A stretch of DNA of 64,000 nt from UBA11524 sp963642705 (GCA_963642705.1 CAVIHU010000009.1:1-64000), one strand, 5' to 3'. Shown: positions 1 through 9,053, numbered from the stretch's first letter. Program-made: numbers and translations. The notes: generated from the letters alone by a model not told the origin.

Positions 1-35
1 GATTGGATGATCTCCTCTGCATTTCGCTTTGCCAT
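1..35 (-). CDS. Start of an unidentified gene, cut by the window edge
   Basis: An ATG at 33-35 on the minus strand opens a frame reading MAKRNAEEIIQ before the window ends. A strong ribosome site (GGAGGGAG, about 44-51) lies 8 bases upstream, so this is a credible start. Eleven residues are too few to name a family. The upstream region is a long imperfect hairpin, so a mobile-element protein is possible, but this is only a guess. Confidence 0.45.
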   Translation of the reverse strand, partial: MAKRNAEEIIQ

Positions 36-42
36 AATAATA

Positions 43-99
43 CTCCCTCCAGTGTGGTCTCGAAACTTTTGTTATTTCGAGTGTCTACTCTGGAGGGAG
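43..99. repeat. Imperfect hairpin with nested arms
   Basis: Outer arms CTCCCTCCAG (43-52) and CTGGAGGGAG (90-99) pair perfectly. Inner arms CTCGAAA (59-65) and TTTCGAG (75-81) pair as well. The left outer arm contains the ribosome site of the gene leaving the window, so folding could mask it. The right side contains TGTCTACTCTGG (82-93), whose reverse complement recurs inside the terminator hairpin at 35810-35821. Confidence 0.6.
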
Positions 100-144
100 C
101 ATATCACATATCATTCAGGGCAGCCTGTCTTCGTGCGGCAGATT

Positions 145-1329
145 TTATGCTTCAAACGTCTGGACGCTTTGTAACTCTTCGTTCCTGATCAGCAGACCGG
201 GGAAAATGATGCTCGAGATGACGCCAATGACAGCGGCAATAAGGAACATCGGGCGGATGCCGACAAGGTCGGCGAAGATGCCGCCGAGGAAGGATGAAAT
301 CACGATGGAGACGGCAGATTCAAACGTGTAGAGCAGCGTCTGAATGGTCGTCTTGAACTGCGGCGCGACCATGCGGCTGAGCGTCAGCGAGATGGCGACG
401 CTGTTGAGCATGTTCAGGCAGTTGAGCATCTGAATGGCAAACTGAATCTCCGGCGAGGTGATGAGGTATGTCAGCAGCCAGCGAACAGCGCCAATCATGC
501 CGAGAATGAACAAAATCCGCTTCGTGCCGATCTTGCGGACAAGGCGGTCGGCGAGAAACAGGAACGGAATCTCGAACAGCGCACCGGCGGCGAGCATCGT
601 GCCGTACAGCTCATTCGAGCCGTGTAGCGTCTCCGTGAAGTACAGCGAGTAATATGAGAAGTAGATGCCCTGCACGAGCGTGTACAGCATCATGTAGACC
701 ATGAGCAGGAGAATCGGTCGATTCTTGAGAATGGTGCGCACGGGAAGATGCTTGCCGCTTTGCCGGCTGTTGTGCCCCTTGAATGGCGGCAGCAGGAAAA
801 TCAACAGGAGGTTGAGCAGGCAGAAGGCAGAGAAAACGTAGAACGTCGAGGCGGTGCCGGATGCAGATACCTGTCCGACAATGTACATGGCGATGGAGTA
901 GCCGACCGCGCCCATCATGCGGATTGGTCCGTAATCGTGATGGGACAGCTCGGAATATTCGACGCTCATCGATGTGTTCAGCGACGGCTCGACGCGGCGG
1001 CAGATATAGTAAAGCGAGTAAAGAACCAGAATATAAATGAAGGACTTGTTCAGCAAAATCAGCGGATAAATGACGGCGGTGATCAGAATAAGCAGCTGAA
1101 GCAGGCGATTCTTGCTGCGCGAGCTGTCCGCCAGGACGCCGAGAAACGGCTGCGCGAGCATGGCGGCGGCTGCCGCAACGCCGGTGATTGCGCCGATCAT
1201 GGACTTGCTCATCCCGATTTCATTCAGGTAGATGCTGAAGTAGCTGCTCGTTGTGTCCATCATGAAGAAGGCAAAGTTGAACAGCAGGAACGAGTAATAG
1301 GAACGCTTGGAAAAGGATTCTGGCTGCAC
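145..1329 (-). CDS. MFS transporter
   Basis: A 394-residue, very hydrophobic protein with about 12 membrane segments and no large soluble domain, typical of a major facilitator permease. The loop after segment 2 (GVLADSSRSKNR) matches the family's cytoplasmic loop signature. The start is a GTG chosen because AAAGGAGG sits 8 bases upstream. Substrate is not readable; LacY/nucleoside-like sugar permeases have this size, and the neighbouring locus handles carbohydrate. A promoter and an AAACGTTT operator-like palindrome lie just upstream, suggesting sugar-responsive control. Confidence 0.8.
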   Translation of the reverse strand: MQPESFSKRSYYSFLLFNFAFFMMDTTSSYFSIYLNEIGMSKSMIGAITGVAAAAAMLAQPFLGVLADSSRSKNRLLQLLILITAVIYPLILLNKSFIYILVLYSLYYICRRVEPSLNTSMSVEYSELSHHDYGPIRMMGAVGYSIAMYIVGQVSASGTASTFYVFSAFCLLNLLLIFLLPPFKGHNSRQSGKHLPVRTILKNRPILLLMVYMMLYTLVQGIYFSYYSLYFTETLHGSNELYGTMLAAGALFEIPFLFLADRLVRKIGTKRILFILGMIGAVRWLLTYLITSPEIQFAIQMLNCLNMLNSVAISLTLSRMVAPQFKTTIQTLLYTFESAVSIVISSFLGGIFADLVGIRPMFLIAAVIGVISSIIFPGLLIRNEELQSVQTFEA

Positions 1330-1353
1330 GAACGGTTCCTCCTTTAATAATCG

Positions 1354-1398
1354 GAAAACGTTTGGAATGATTATAAATCAAAAATCAAACTATTTCAA
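1354..1398 (-). promoter_or_regulatory. Promoter of the MFS gene with operator-like AAACGTTT palindrome
   Basis: On the minus strand TTGAAA (1393-1398), a 17-base spacer and TATAAT (1370-1375) form a good sigma-A promoter. Immediately downstream, AAACGTTT (1356-1363) is a perfect palindrome with the central CG typical of LacI/CcpA-family operators. Its position over the expected transcription start fits repression. The flanks are only a partial match to a cre site. Confidence 0.5.
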
Positions 1399-1731
1399 GA
1401 GACAAATCAAAAATTACTCAAAATATAATCATATTTTATCATGAAAAAGCAGTGGAACAAAAGATGAAAAAGAGATGCAGTCCGATAAAATTATGACAAT
1501 ACGGGAAAAGTGATAAATTTATCCACTTATTATGTGAGCAAAATGTATAAATATTACCGAAAATCAAGAAATAAAAATTTACAAAACCTGTTGACGAAAT
1601 GGATAAGTTGTGGTATAGTGTTGTTAGGTTCGATGAGCGAAACGCATCCGTTCCGGTTGAAAGGGAATGCGGTGCGATGAAAGAAAAGTTACATACCTCC
1701 GGCAATATGGAAGGACGGTGCAAACCAGCTT
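1376..1731. other. AT-rich divergent intergenic region
   Basis: About 400 bases separate the MFS start and the next plus-strand gene, markedly more AT-rich than its neighbours. It holds the two divergent promoters listed separately. No convincing coding frame, RNA gene or terminator was seen. Confidence 0.6.
1591..1619 (+). promoter_or_regulatory. Sigma-A promoter of the 1732 carbohydrate operon
   Basis: TTGACG (1591-1596), a 17-base spacer and TATAGT (1614-1619), with TGG before the -10 giving an extended -10. It leaves a leader of about 105 bases before the first start codon. Confidence 0.65.
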
Positions 1732-3411
1732 ATGCTTCATTTATCCGAGATGATGGCAAGCCATGATGCCTTGATTGACCGGCTGATTGCAGCCCAGGAA
1801 ACGGACACGCAGAATCCTGATTTCGGCGGCTTTATTCTTCCTAAGACGATGATGGTCGAGCCGAGAGAGAGCGGTTTCCGTCTGTCCGATTTGATCATCG
1901 GCTATATCTGCAAAGAAAGCCGCCATTATCATGAGGAACGCACGGCAGAGGCGATTCGTCGCACGCTTGTGTATATGGAGCGTCATCAGCGCCCGGACGG
2001 CTGCTTTGACCTGTCCGGCTGCAATTTCGCCTCGCCGCCCGACACGGCATTCATGACGAACGCGATTTTCAACGCGTGGTGGCTGATGGAGAAGCGCTGC
2101 GATGAAACGACCGAATGGCTCAGGGCACCGGTGAAGCATTTCATCGAGACATGCGCAGAGGGGATCGCGGCAGGCGGCTTCCATACGCCGAACCACCGTT
2201 GGGCGATTTCCGCATGTCTCAAGTGTGCATGGAAAGCAACGGGGCGCAAGGAGTTCTCCGACCGCGCGGATCAGTATCTGGCGGAAGGGCTCGACATCAA
2301 CGAGGACGGCGAGTTCGCCGAACGCAGTGCCGGCAACTACAATCAGGTCAACGATGATCAGATGATCCGCCTGTACATCGGCACGGGCGAAAAGCGTTTC
2401 CTCGAGGCAAGCAAGGCGAACCTGGAGATGATGTTCGCTTATATCGATCCCGACGATTCCGTGTTTACGAACAACTCCACCCGTCAGGACAACGGACGCA
2501 AGGTCTATCTGGATACGTATTACATTCTCTTCCTGCTGACCGGCTACTTCCTCAAGGATAAGAAGCTGGCGAGCGCGGCGGAGGTCATGTACGCAACGGC
2601 GAAGCGCCACGGTATTGTATCCAACGGCATTGAATGGCTGCTGCTCTACGACGATCTGGACGGCTACGGCGATGATGAGGCGTTTGACACTGCCTGCATG
2701 ACGAAGTACAGCCGCATGTTCCCGGCATCCCGCATTGCCCGTACGAGAAACGGCAATTATTCATGGACGATCATGGAGAATCGCCCGAACTTCCTGTATT
2801 TTCAGAGCGGCGCACTGACGATGTATCTGGTGATTTACGCCAATATCTGCGACCGGCGGCATTTCCTCGGCGAGAAGATGGAGAGGATTCCTGACGGTTA
2901 TCAGATGAAGTCCCATGCGGCAGGGTGGTATTACAAGCCCTTCTGGCCGAAGCTTCCGGCAACGTCGGACTGGTGGGCGATGGATAACCCCAATACGCGT
3001 GAGAAGGTACAGGGGCTGCCGCTGGATATGACCGTGAACGTCACGGATACCGGCGACGGCATCGATGTTGTCATCCATACCGACGGCATTGACCGGCTGC
3101 CCTTCCGGCTGGAGGCAGGCGTGCTGCCCTGCACGGTACGTGGCGAGCAGTTCCTGATGGAGGGCAAGGCAGGGGAAAGCATCATCCTGATGAACGGCGC
3201 CGTTGAGCTGAAGAATCAGGCTGGCGATGTGATTACGCTGTCGCCCGGCTTCTGTGAGCATGCGACGCTTGGACGCTCCACAAATGCTTATCCGCAGAGC
3301 CCTGACCACTTCACGCTGTACATGACGGACTTTACGCCCGTTGACCGCGTGATTCACCTCGGCACAAAACCCTTTGATCCGCGGTCGCTGAGAGGAAGCA
3401 GCAATCGCTGA
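1732..3411 (+). CDS. Putative six-hairpin glycosidase-like protein
   Basis: A 559-residue cytoplasmic protein without signal peptide. The N-terminal ~390 residues are rich in aromatic and acidic helix-like blocks (PDGCFDLSGCNF, NAWWLMEK, NYNQVNDDQM), resembling the alpha/alpha toroid of six-hairpin glycosidases and lyases; the C-terminal ~130 residues look beta-rich. It opens an operon with sugar ABC-transport genes, which supports a role in breaking down an imported oligosaccharide. I do not recognise a named family, and catalytic residues cannot be assigned. The GGAAGGA upstream is about 16 bases from this ATG, so the start may be one of the ATGs at 1750/1753. Confidence 0.55.
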   Translation: MLHLSEMMASHDALIDRLIAAQETDTQNPDFGGFILPKTMMVEPRESGFRLSDLIIGYICKESRHYHEERTAEAIRRTLVYMERHQRPDGCFDLSGCNFASPPDTAFMTNAIFNAWWLMEKRCDETTEWLRAPVKHFIETCAEGIAAGGFHTPNHRWAISACLKCAWKATGRKEFSDRADQYLAEGLDINEDGEFAERSAGNYNQVNDDQMIRLYIGTGEKRFLEASKANLEMMFAYIDPDDSVFTNNSTRQDNGRKVYLDTYYILFLLTGYFLKDKKLASAAEVMYATAKRHGIVSNGIEWLLLYDDLDGYGDDEAFDTACMTKYSRMFPASRIARTRNGNYSWTIMENRPNFLYFQSGALTMYLVIYANICDRRHFLGEKMERIPDGYQMKSHAAGWYYKPFWPKLPATSDWWAMDNPNTREKVQGLPLDMTVNVTDTGDGIDVVIHTDGIDRLPFRLEAGVLPCTVRGEQFLMEGKAGESIILMNGAVELKNQAGDVITLSPGFCEHATLGRSTNAYPQSPDHFTLYMTDFTPVDRVIHLGTKPFDPRSLRGSSNR

Positions 3412-3434
3412 TAAGACCGATGGAAGGAAAGTGA

Positions 3435-4406
3435 ATGCAAGTGAGTAAGATTGCACGTGCAAGCAACCCGACGCTCAGCGATCGGTTCTCGAGGACGATG
3501 CGCAGCTATTGGCGCTACCGCTACCTGATGCTGCTGCTGATTCCGAGCATCATCGTGCTCCTGATCTTCAAGTATGAGCCGATGTACGGCGTGATCATTG
3601 CATTCAAGAATTTCAAGATCAAGCTGGGCATCACCGGTTCGCCATGGTACGATCCCTTCTGGGGCGTATTTGCCAAGGCATTCGGCAAGCCGGCGTTCTG
3701 GCAGGCATTCCAGAACACCGTTGTTCTCGGCGTCATGAATTTCGTGATCGGCTTCCCGATGCCTATCATTCTGGCACTCCTGCTTAACGAGCTGCGCAAC
3801 GAACGCTACAAGAAGGTCGTCCAAACCTTCTCCTATCTGCCGCATTTCATTTCGTGGGTAACGCTCTCGGGTCTGTTTATTCAGCTGCTGTCGCCGTCCA
3901 CCGGTCCGCTTGCAGCGCTGGCAAGGGCGTGCGGCATGACGCCGTACTACTTCATGGGTGAGGTCAGCACCTTCCGCTGGGTGCTGGTTGTAACGAACAT
4001 CTGGAAGAGCGTTGGTTGGGGATCCATCATCTATCTGGCGGCGCTGTCCGCAGTGGATCAGGAAATGTATGAGGCAGCGCTGATTGACGGTGCATCGCGG
4101 TTCCAACGCGTCTGGTATATCACGCTACCGTCCATCCTGCCGACTGTTACGGTCATGCTGATTCTGCGCTCCGGTTCCATCCTGAGCGATAACTTCGATC
4201 AGGTGTACAACATGATGAACAGCGCCGTGTACCGCGTATCGAACGTGCTGGGCGTTTACACCTACGATCTGGGTCTTAAGAACATGACGAACAGCTCGCT
4301 GGCGGAGGCAACTGCTGTCGGACTGTTCCGCAATGTGATTTCGCTGGCACTGGTGCTGATTACAAACGGCATCTCCAAGAAAATCAGCGACAATGGCATC
4401 TGGTAA
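3435..4406 (+). CDS. Sugar ABC transporter permease, LplB type
   Basis: Inner-membrane permease of a carbohydrate ABC importer, 323 residues with six likely membrane segments. The binding-protein-dependent permease loop is clear: EAALIDGASRFQRVWYITLP, near residue 215, which contacts the ATPase. The N-terminal YRYLMLLLIPSIIVLLIFKY and the PMYGVIIAFK segment are typical of the LplB/YtcP group that serves oligosaccharides. It lies 23 bases after the glycosidase-like gene and is followed by a second permease. No ATPase is encoded here, so a shared MsmX-like ATPase elsewhere is likely. Confidence 0.9.
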   Translation: MQVSKIARASNPTLSDRFSRTMRSYWRYRYLMLLLIPSIIVLLIFKYEPMYGVIIAFKNFKIKLGITGSPWYDPFWGVFAKAFGKPAFWQAFQNTVVLGVMNFVIGFPMPIILALLLNELRNERYKKVVQTFSYLPHFISWVTLSGLFIQLLSPSTGPLAALARACGMTPYYFMGEVSTFRWVLVVTNIWKSVGWGSIIYLAALSAVDQEMYEAALIDGASRFQRVWYITLPSILPTVTVMLILRSGSILSDNFDQVYNMMNSAVYRVSNVLGVYTYDLGLKNMTNSSLAEATAVGLFRNVISLALVLITNGISKKISDNGIW

Positions 4407-4424
4407 GGAAGGGGGAGGCATGAA

Positions 4425-5336
4425 ATGGTTACAGCTGTGAAGAAGCGCAGGAGCAGCGGACGGATTAAGCGCAGCGTCGGCGAGCATATCTTTGATGCTT
4501 TCAACGTCATTTTCCTCGGCTTCTTGGCGCTGACGATGCTCTATCCCTTCTGGTATGAGCTGGCGCTGTCACTGGCGGATGCGGAAAAGGTCGCGATCTC
4601 GAAGGTCTACATCTGGCCGGAATACCTGAGCCTGGAGAGCTACGCTAACGTGCTTTCCTCCAAGTACATCTATTACGGCTACTTCTGGACGATTGTCCGT
4701 ACGCTGCTCGGCACTTTGGTGGCGCTGATTCTCGGCGTCCACTACGCCTACGCGCTGAGCAAGAAGGATTTCCCAAACCGCAGTTTCTGGACGACGCTGC
4801 TCGTCATCACCATGTTCTTCTCCGGCGGTATGGTGCCGGAATACCTGCTCATCCGCAACCTGAACCTGATTAACAGCATCTGGTCGCTGATTCTGCCCGG
4901 TGCCATCAGCGCATACAACATCACCATCATGCGCAATTACCTGATGTCGCTGCCGGATTCGCTGGAGGAAAGCGCACGCATCGACGGCGCAAACGATATC
5001 CTGATTCTCTATCGCATCATTCTGCCGCTTTCCAAGCCGATTCTCGCCACGGTCGCCCTGTGGACGGCAGTCGGTCACTGGAACGCCTGGTTCGACGCCA
5101 TGCTTTACGTCCATGATACTGACAAGCAGGTGCTCGCCATCACGCTTCGCCGCATCGTGCTGCAAGGCTCGAACAGCGTCGTGAGCATGTCCGGCGAGGA
5201 GGTCAACACGAACATGACGAGCGACACCATCAAGGCTGCGACCATCATGGTAGCAACGGTGCCGATCCTGTGCGTGTATCCCTTCGTGCAGAAGTACTTC
5301 GTCAAGGGCGTTATGGTCGGTTCTCTGAAGGGCTGA
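4425..5336 (+). CDS. Sugar ABC transporter permease, LplC/YtcP type
   Basis: Second permease of the same importer, 303 residues. The start is fixed by GGGGGAGG 6 bases upstream. It carries the EAA loop (EESARIDGANDILILYRIILP, about residue 185) and ends with the KYFVKGVMVGSLKG tail characteristic of MalG-type permeases of this branch. The N-terminal basic stretch KKRRSSGRIKRS precedes the first membrane segment. The pair with the preceding gene would form the heterodimeric channel. Confidence 0.9.
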   Translation: MVTAVKKRRSSGRIKRSVGEHIFDAFNVIFLGFLALTMLYPFWYELALSLADAEKVAISKVYIWPEYLSLESYANVLSSKYIYYGYFWTIVRTLLGTLVALILGVHYAYALSKKDFPNRSFWTTLLVITMFFSGGMVPEYLLIRNLNLINSIWSLILPGAISAYNITIMRNYLMSLPDSLEESARIDGANDILILYRIILPLSKPILATVALWTAVGHWNAWFDAMLYVHDTDKQVLAITLRRIVLQGSNSVVSMSGEEVNTNMTSDTIKAATIMVATVPILCVYPFVQKYFVKGVMVGSLKG

Positions 5337-5397
5337 GACTGCGGCATGCTGAGCTGCACTACCCTTCTTGAGCATAAACAACAAAGGAGGAGATCCC

Positions 5398-7026
5398 ATG
5401 CGTAAACTTGTCTCTCTGGCCGCTATCCTGTGCCTGCTGCTCACGCTCGTTGTGATCCCGACGGCATCCGCCGAAACGACGGAAATCGACTGGAGCACTC
5501 GGGAAAAGGTGACCATCACATGGACGACCTACTACACTGCGCCGCCGGCTGAAGACGCCGTCATCATCAAGATGATCGAAGATCGCTTCAACTGCGATAT
5601 TGACATGCTGCCGATCGACGACGCCAACTTCAATGAGGTGCTCAACACCTACATCATGGGCGACAACGTTCCGGACGTCATCCGTCTGAAGGATCCCGGC
5701 CAGTTCTCCGGCTATGTGGATCAGGGAGTGCTGGGCGCCATCGATATGGACACCCTGCGCACTCTTGCTCCGAAGATCTGCGCCGCCATTGATAACTATG
5801 CGGACGGATCCTTCTGGGCATACGGCGCTGTGGACGGCGTGCAGTACGGCATTCCGGCCATCGCTTCCGGCAACATGTTCCATCTGCCGGTCGTCTACAA
5901 CGAGACCTGGCTGAAGAAGCTGGGTGCGGAAATCCCGACCACCCTGGATGAGTTCCACGACCTGATGGTTCGCTTCACCAAGGAAGATCCTGACGGCAAC
6001 GGCGTGGACGACACCTACGGTCTGTCCTCCGACGGTCTGCGCGTGCTTTGGGGCGCCTATGGCGTGAACCCCGGCGCCTGCGACGGCCGCACCGACCACT
6101 CCTACTTCCAGCTGCTGGATGGCGAAGTGCAGTATGCTGCAACCTCCAACCAGTACAAGGAAGCCCTGAAGGTCGCTCATGAATGGTACCTCGAAGGCAT
6201 CATCGATCCCGAATTCGTCACCGGCGAGAATACCGGCGGCTACTGGGCAATTTCTCACAGTATTGTCAATCACCGCATCGGTATGACCGTCCGCGGCAAC
6301 TACTATCACTGGGTGATGCCTGGTCAGTATCAGGTTTACGACGCCGAAGGCAACCTGATCGACTGCGAAGCCGGCAACGTGACCAAGGAATTCCTTGCGG
6401 TCAACCCCGACGAGTCCGTTGTGCTGGGTCAGCCTGTTGAAGGACCCTACGGCGCGGGCGTGAAGAGCTGGAACATGCTGGCTCAGTTCTACTGCTTCTC
6501 CGAGAGCGCAACCTCCAACCCCGATAAGTGGGAACGCATCTGCGCGATTATGGAATTCATGGATCGTCAGTATTCCGATGACGTGGAAACCTACACCAGC
6601 TGGTGGGAAGACGTCTACGGCGAAGTGAACAACTACTGGTATTGGCAGGATCCGGAAAACCACATTGCGTATGTGACCGAAGCCTTCCGTGAAAAGTATC
6701 CGGAATTCGCCTCTGTTGACGAGTATGGCCCGACCCAGTGGGGTCCGAATCTTGCGATCCTGCTGCCGACCCGCGGCAACCAGTGGGCACAAAGCATTCA
6801 CTATGACGAGAAGGGCATCGTGAACCTGGTGCAGTTCTCTCTGCCGCTGATGGCTGAATATCAGACCAACCTGACCAATCTGAAGGACACCTGGATGATC
6901 GACTTCATCAAGGGCACGAAGGACGTTGACGCTGATTGGGACGCTTACATTGCTGAAATGAACGCCTCCGGTCTGCAGGAGATGGTCGACGAAGTCCGCG
7001 AATGGTACGCATCCGCCACGAAGTAA
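5398..7026 (+). CDS. Extracellular sugar-binding protein (LipO-like)
   Basis: Solute-binding protein of the preceding importer, 542 residues from the ATG at 5398, chosen because AAAGGAGG lies 7 bases upstream; an earlier in-frame ATG at 5368 has no ribosome site. The signal peptide ends around PTASA-E, a signal peptidase I type site; there is no lipobox cysteine. The size (over 500 residues) and aromatic-rich sequence (YWYWQDPENH, NYYHWVMPG) fit the large LipO family that binds oligosaccharides. How it stays near the membrane without a lipid anchor is unclear. Confidence 0.88.
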   Translation: MRKLVSLAAILCLLLTLVVIPTASAETTEIDWSTREKVTITWTTYYTAPPAEDAVIIKMIEDRFNCDIDMLPIDDANFNEVLNTYIMGDNVPDVIRLKDPGQFSGYVDQGVLGAIDMDTLRTLAPKICAAIDNYADGSFWAYGAVDGVQYGIPAIASGNMFHLPVVYNETWLKKLGAEIPTTLDEFHDLMVRFTKEDPDGNGVDDTYGLSSDGLRVLWGAYGVNPGACDGRTDHSYFQLLDGEVQYAATSNQYKEALKVAHEWYLEGIIDPEFVTGENTGGYWAISHSIVNHRIGMTVRGNYYHWVMPGQYQVYDAEGNLIDCEAGNVTKEFLAVNPDESVVLGQPVEGPYGAGVKSWNMLAQFYCFSESATSNPDKWERICAIMEFMDRQYSDDVETYTSWWEDVYGEVNNYWYWQDPENHIAYVTEAFREKYPEFASVDEYGPTQWGPNLAILLPTRGNQWAQSIHYDEKGIVNLVQFSLPLMAEYQTNLTNLKDTWMIDFIKGTKDVDADWDAYIAEMNASGLQEMVDEVREWYASATK

Positions 7027-7074
7027 GGACGTTTTGCAGATTGTAATTTGCTAATCCCTGCTGAGTAAACATGG

Positions 7075-7111
7075 GCGCCGCACAGTCAGCAATGACTGTG
7101 CGGTGCTTTTT
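7075..7111 (+). terminator. Rho-independent terminator after the sugar operon
   Basis: Arms GCGCCGCACAGTCA (7075-7088) and TGACTGTGCGGTGC (7093-7106) with a GCAA loop, followed by TTTTT. Confidence 0.85.
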
Positions 7112-7210
7112 GATTGGCGGAGAAGCGATTCATATAAGATGGAAGGCAATAAGTGACTTGAAATTGAATGGAAATGTTGGAAAAAATCTTACCTGATTAT
7201 ATGGACGAAG

Positions 7211-7239
7211 TTGACATAATCTTAACTATGTGATAGAAT
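7211..7239 (+). promoter_or_regulatory. Sigma-A promoter of the GCAxxG/FMN gene
   Basis: Perfect TTGACA (7211-7216), 17-base spacer, TAGAAT (7234-7239), with TGA directly before the -10. A strong constitutive-looking promoter. Confidence 0.75.
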
Positions 7240-7311
7240 AAACAATAGCAAGCTCGTCTGATGCAGAAAAAAGGCGAGCAATAGCAAAACAAATATGGAG
7301 GGAATCATTCT

Positions 7312-8253
7312 ATGGATATGAGCACAAGTCGCCGCGAATTTTTGCGCACGACCGGCAAGGGTCTGCTTGGCGTTGCCGTCGCTTCTGTGCTGCCTGTCGG
7401 TCTGAGCACCGGCGTTGCCGAAGGAGAAATCGAAGCGCCTGCATGGCCCTGGAAGTGGGAGAAGCTGGATCCCCAGGAAGTTATGGAAGCCGGTTATAAG
7501 GCGTTCTATTCTCATGGAGGCTGCTGTGCCGGCGCGTTCGCTGCAATCATCGAAACGCTGGCAGCCAAGTATGGCTATCCGTACAATCAGTTCAATGCCC
7601 GCATGTTCGCCAACGGTGCCGGCGGCTACGGACAGCAGTCCCTGTGCGGCTCTCTGGGCGGCTGCTGTGCAATCTTCGGTCTGTTCTGCGAAGGCACCGA
7701 AGCTGCTCAGCTGCGCAACGAGCTGTATGCATGGTATAAGGAAAAGCCCTTCCCGGAATATCAGCCTGAATTCAAGGCACCCACGACGACCGTGGCAGGC
7801 TCTGTGGAATGCCGCGATTCCGTGAACAAGTACATGGATGCCACTGGCTTCACCATGGCGGACGATGGCCGCAAGGCTCGCTGCGCTGCCGTGACGGGCG
7901 AAACCGCCGCGAAGGCCGTTGAAATCCTGAATGTGTACTTCGGCTACAGCGAGGCTGCTGTGGAGACTGAAACCGAGGAAGAGACCACGGCCGACAACGA
8001 GTTCATCGGCGAGGCAACGAGCGAAATCGGCGGTCCAATCAAGGTAAAGGTCACCATGGACGGCGATAAGATTGCTAAGATCGAAGTGCTGAGCCATAAC
8101 GAGACCGCAGGCATCTCTGATCCTGCCTTTGCGCTGGTGGACAAGATGGTCGAGAACAACTCGACGGATGTTGATGCTGTGACCGGCGCAACCAAGACGA
8201 GCGAAGCGCTGATCGCTGCCGTCAATGATGCTCTGTCCAAGGCTGGCAGATAA
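7312..8253 (+). CDS. Tat-exported GCAxxG redox / FMN-binding fusion protein
   Basis: A 313-residue protein with three parts. Residues 6-12 (SRREFLR) plus a hydrophobic stretch form a twin-arginine signal. Residues about 60-210 are a C_GCAxxG_C_C-type domain with cysteines at 71, 72, 112, 118, 119, 126, 167 and 191, likely binding a metal or cluster. After an acidic Glu/Thr linker (about 215-228), residues 235-313 are an FMN_bind domain with DAVTGAT at 288-294; Thr294 is the expected site for covalent FMN attachment by ApbE. The likely role is an extracytoplasmic electron carrier or reductase. It is a single-gene unit with its own promoter and terminator; no apbE or electron-donor gene is in the window. 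Confidence 0.82.
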   Translation: MDMSTSRREFLRTTGKGLLGVAVASVLPVGLSTGVAEGEIEAPAWPWKWEKLDPQEVMEAGYKAFYSHGGCCAGAFAAIIETLAAKYGYPYNQFNARMFANGAGGYGQQSLCGSLGGCCAIFGLFCEGTEAAQLRNELYAWYKEKPFPEYQPEFKAPTTTVAGSVECRDSVNKYMDATGFTMADDGRKARCAAVTGETAAKAVEILNVYFGYSEAAVETETEEETTADNEFIGEATSEIGGPIKVKVTMDGDKIAKIEVLSHNETAGISDPAFALVDKMVENNSTDVDAVTGATKTSEALIAAVNDALSKAGR

Positions 8254-8271
8254 TTTCATACGCACGCAAAA

Positions 8272-8308
8272 AGCCCTCAGGAGGTCCAAATCTCCTGAGG
8301 GCTTTTTT
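8272..8308. terminator. Bidirectional terminator
   Basis: Arms AGCCCTCAGGAG (8272-8283) and CTCCTGAGGGCT (8292-8303), with T-rich sequence on the right and A-rich on the left. It lies between convergent genes and serves both strands. Confidence 0.85.
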
Positions 8309-9053
8309 ATCGGGAGTCAATGACGGATGCATCCGGCAGAAGCTTCAGGATGACCAGCTCGCACGGGCAGCGAAAGCGCGGCACGAAGGTCGAGTTGGTT
8401 ACGCCGCGGCTGACAAACAGGCGGTTGCCGCAATAGAAGCCGCTCGTCAGCTTCGGCAGCAGCCCTTGACCGGGTGCGTACAGCCCCTGCGAGCCGATGC
8501 GCATCTGTCCGCCATGGGCGTGACCGGAAAGCGTCAGGTCGATGGCGTATGGGGAAATCAGCGAAGGAAACAGCTCCGGGTGATGGCACAGCAGAAGCTT
8601 GAAACCGCCCTGTGAAGCCATGTCAGTAAGGAAAGGCTGCTTTGCCTGCAACTGGCTGCTGTAATCCGGTGCATCCTTATCGCGTAGGACACTGCTCAAT
8701 CCGCCCAGCACGATGCCGCGAAAATCGACAAACGAATCATCGAGAATGACGGCGCCGCTTTGCTCGGCGAGCGGCCAATAAGATGCAATATCCTTCAGGC
8801 GGCGCTCGTGATTGCCAATATTATAGAATGTCGGGGCGATTTTGACGGCTTTGTGCAGAAAAGTCAGCGCGTTGTGCCACCCGTGACGGCGGTGCCGATG
8901 GACAAGGTCGCCGCCGATGAGGATGGCATCGCAGCCGTGCAGCAGAGCCAGCACATCATCGACATTGCCGTCATGAAAGTCCGCAACGAAGGCAAGTGTC
9001 AGCGGCCGGGTGATTTTTGGCGAGCGGACAATGACCTCGGTGCGCTTAATCAT
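8307..9053 (-). CDS. Metallophosphoesterase, YkuE-like
   Basis: A 248-residue calcineurin-type phosphoesterase. The metal-binding motifs occur in order: ADFHDG (about 23), GGDLVH (about 47), GNHE (about 80), CHHPE (about 157) and GHAHGGQ (about 177). Family members hydrolyse phosphate esters with two metal ions; some in this branch act at the membrane surface on lipid-linked substrates, but no signal or anchor is seen here. It is the last gene of the fbp-uvrB operon and overlaps the preceding membrane-protein gene by 8 bases. Substrate is not predictable. Confidence 0.85.
   Translation of the reverse strand: MIKRTEVIVRSPKITRPLTLAFVADFHDGNVDDVLALLHGCDAILIGGDLVHRHRRHGWHNALTFLHKAVKIAPTFYNIGNHERRLKDIASYWPLAEQSGAVILDDSFVDFRGIVLGGLSSVLRDKDAPDYSSQLQAKQPFLTDMASQGGFKLLLCHHPELFPSLISPYAIDLTLSGHAHGGQMRIGSQGLYAPGQGLLPKLTSGFYCGNRLFVSRGVTNSTFVPRFRCPCELVILKLLPDASVIDSR

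Noticed and set aside
3..188. 61-codon plus-strand frame at the window start
   Set aside because: Crosses the hairpin and lacks a ribosome site; the minus-strand start at 35 is better supported.
1439..1723. 94-codon minus-strand frame in the intergenic gap
   Set aside because: Overlaps the plus-strand promoter, composition is AT-rich and no ribosome site was seen.
7222..8289. Minus-strand frame of 355 codons
   Set aside because: Fully opposite the GCAxxG/FMN gene, which has promoter, ribosome site and recognisable domains.
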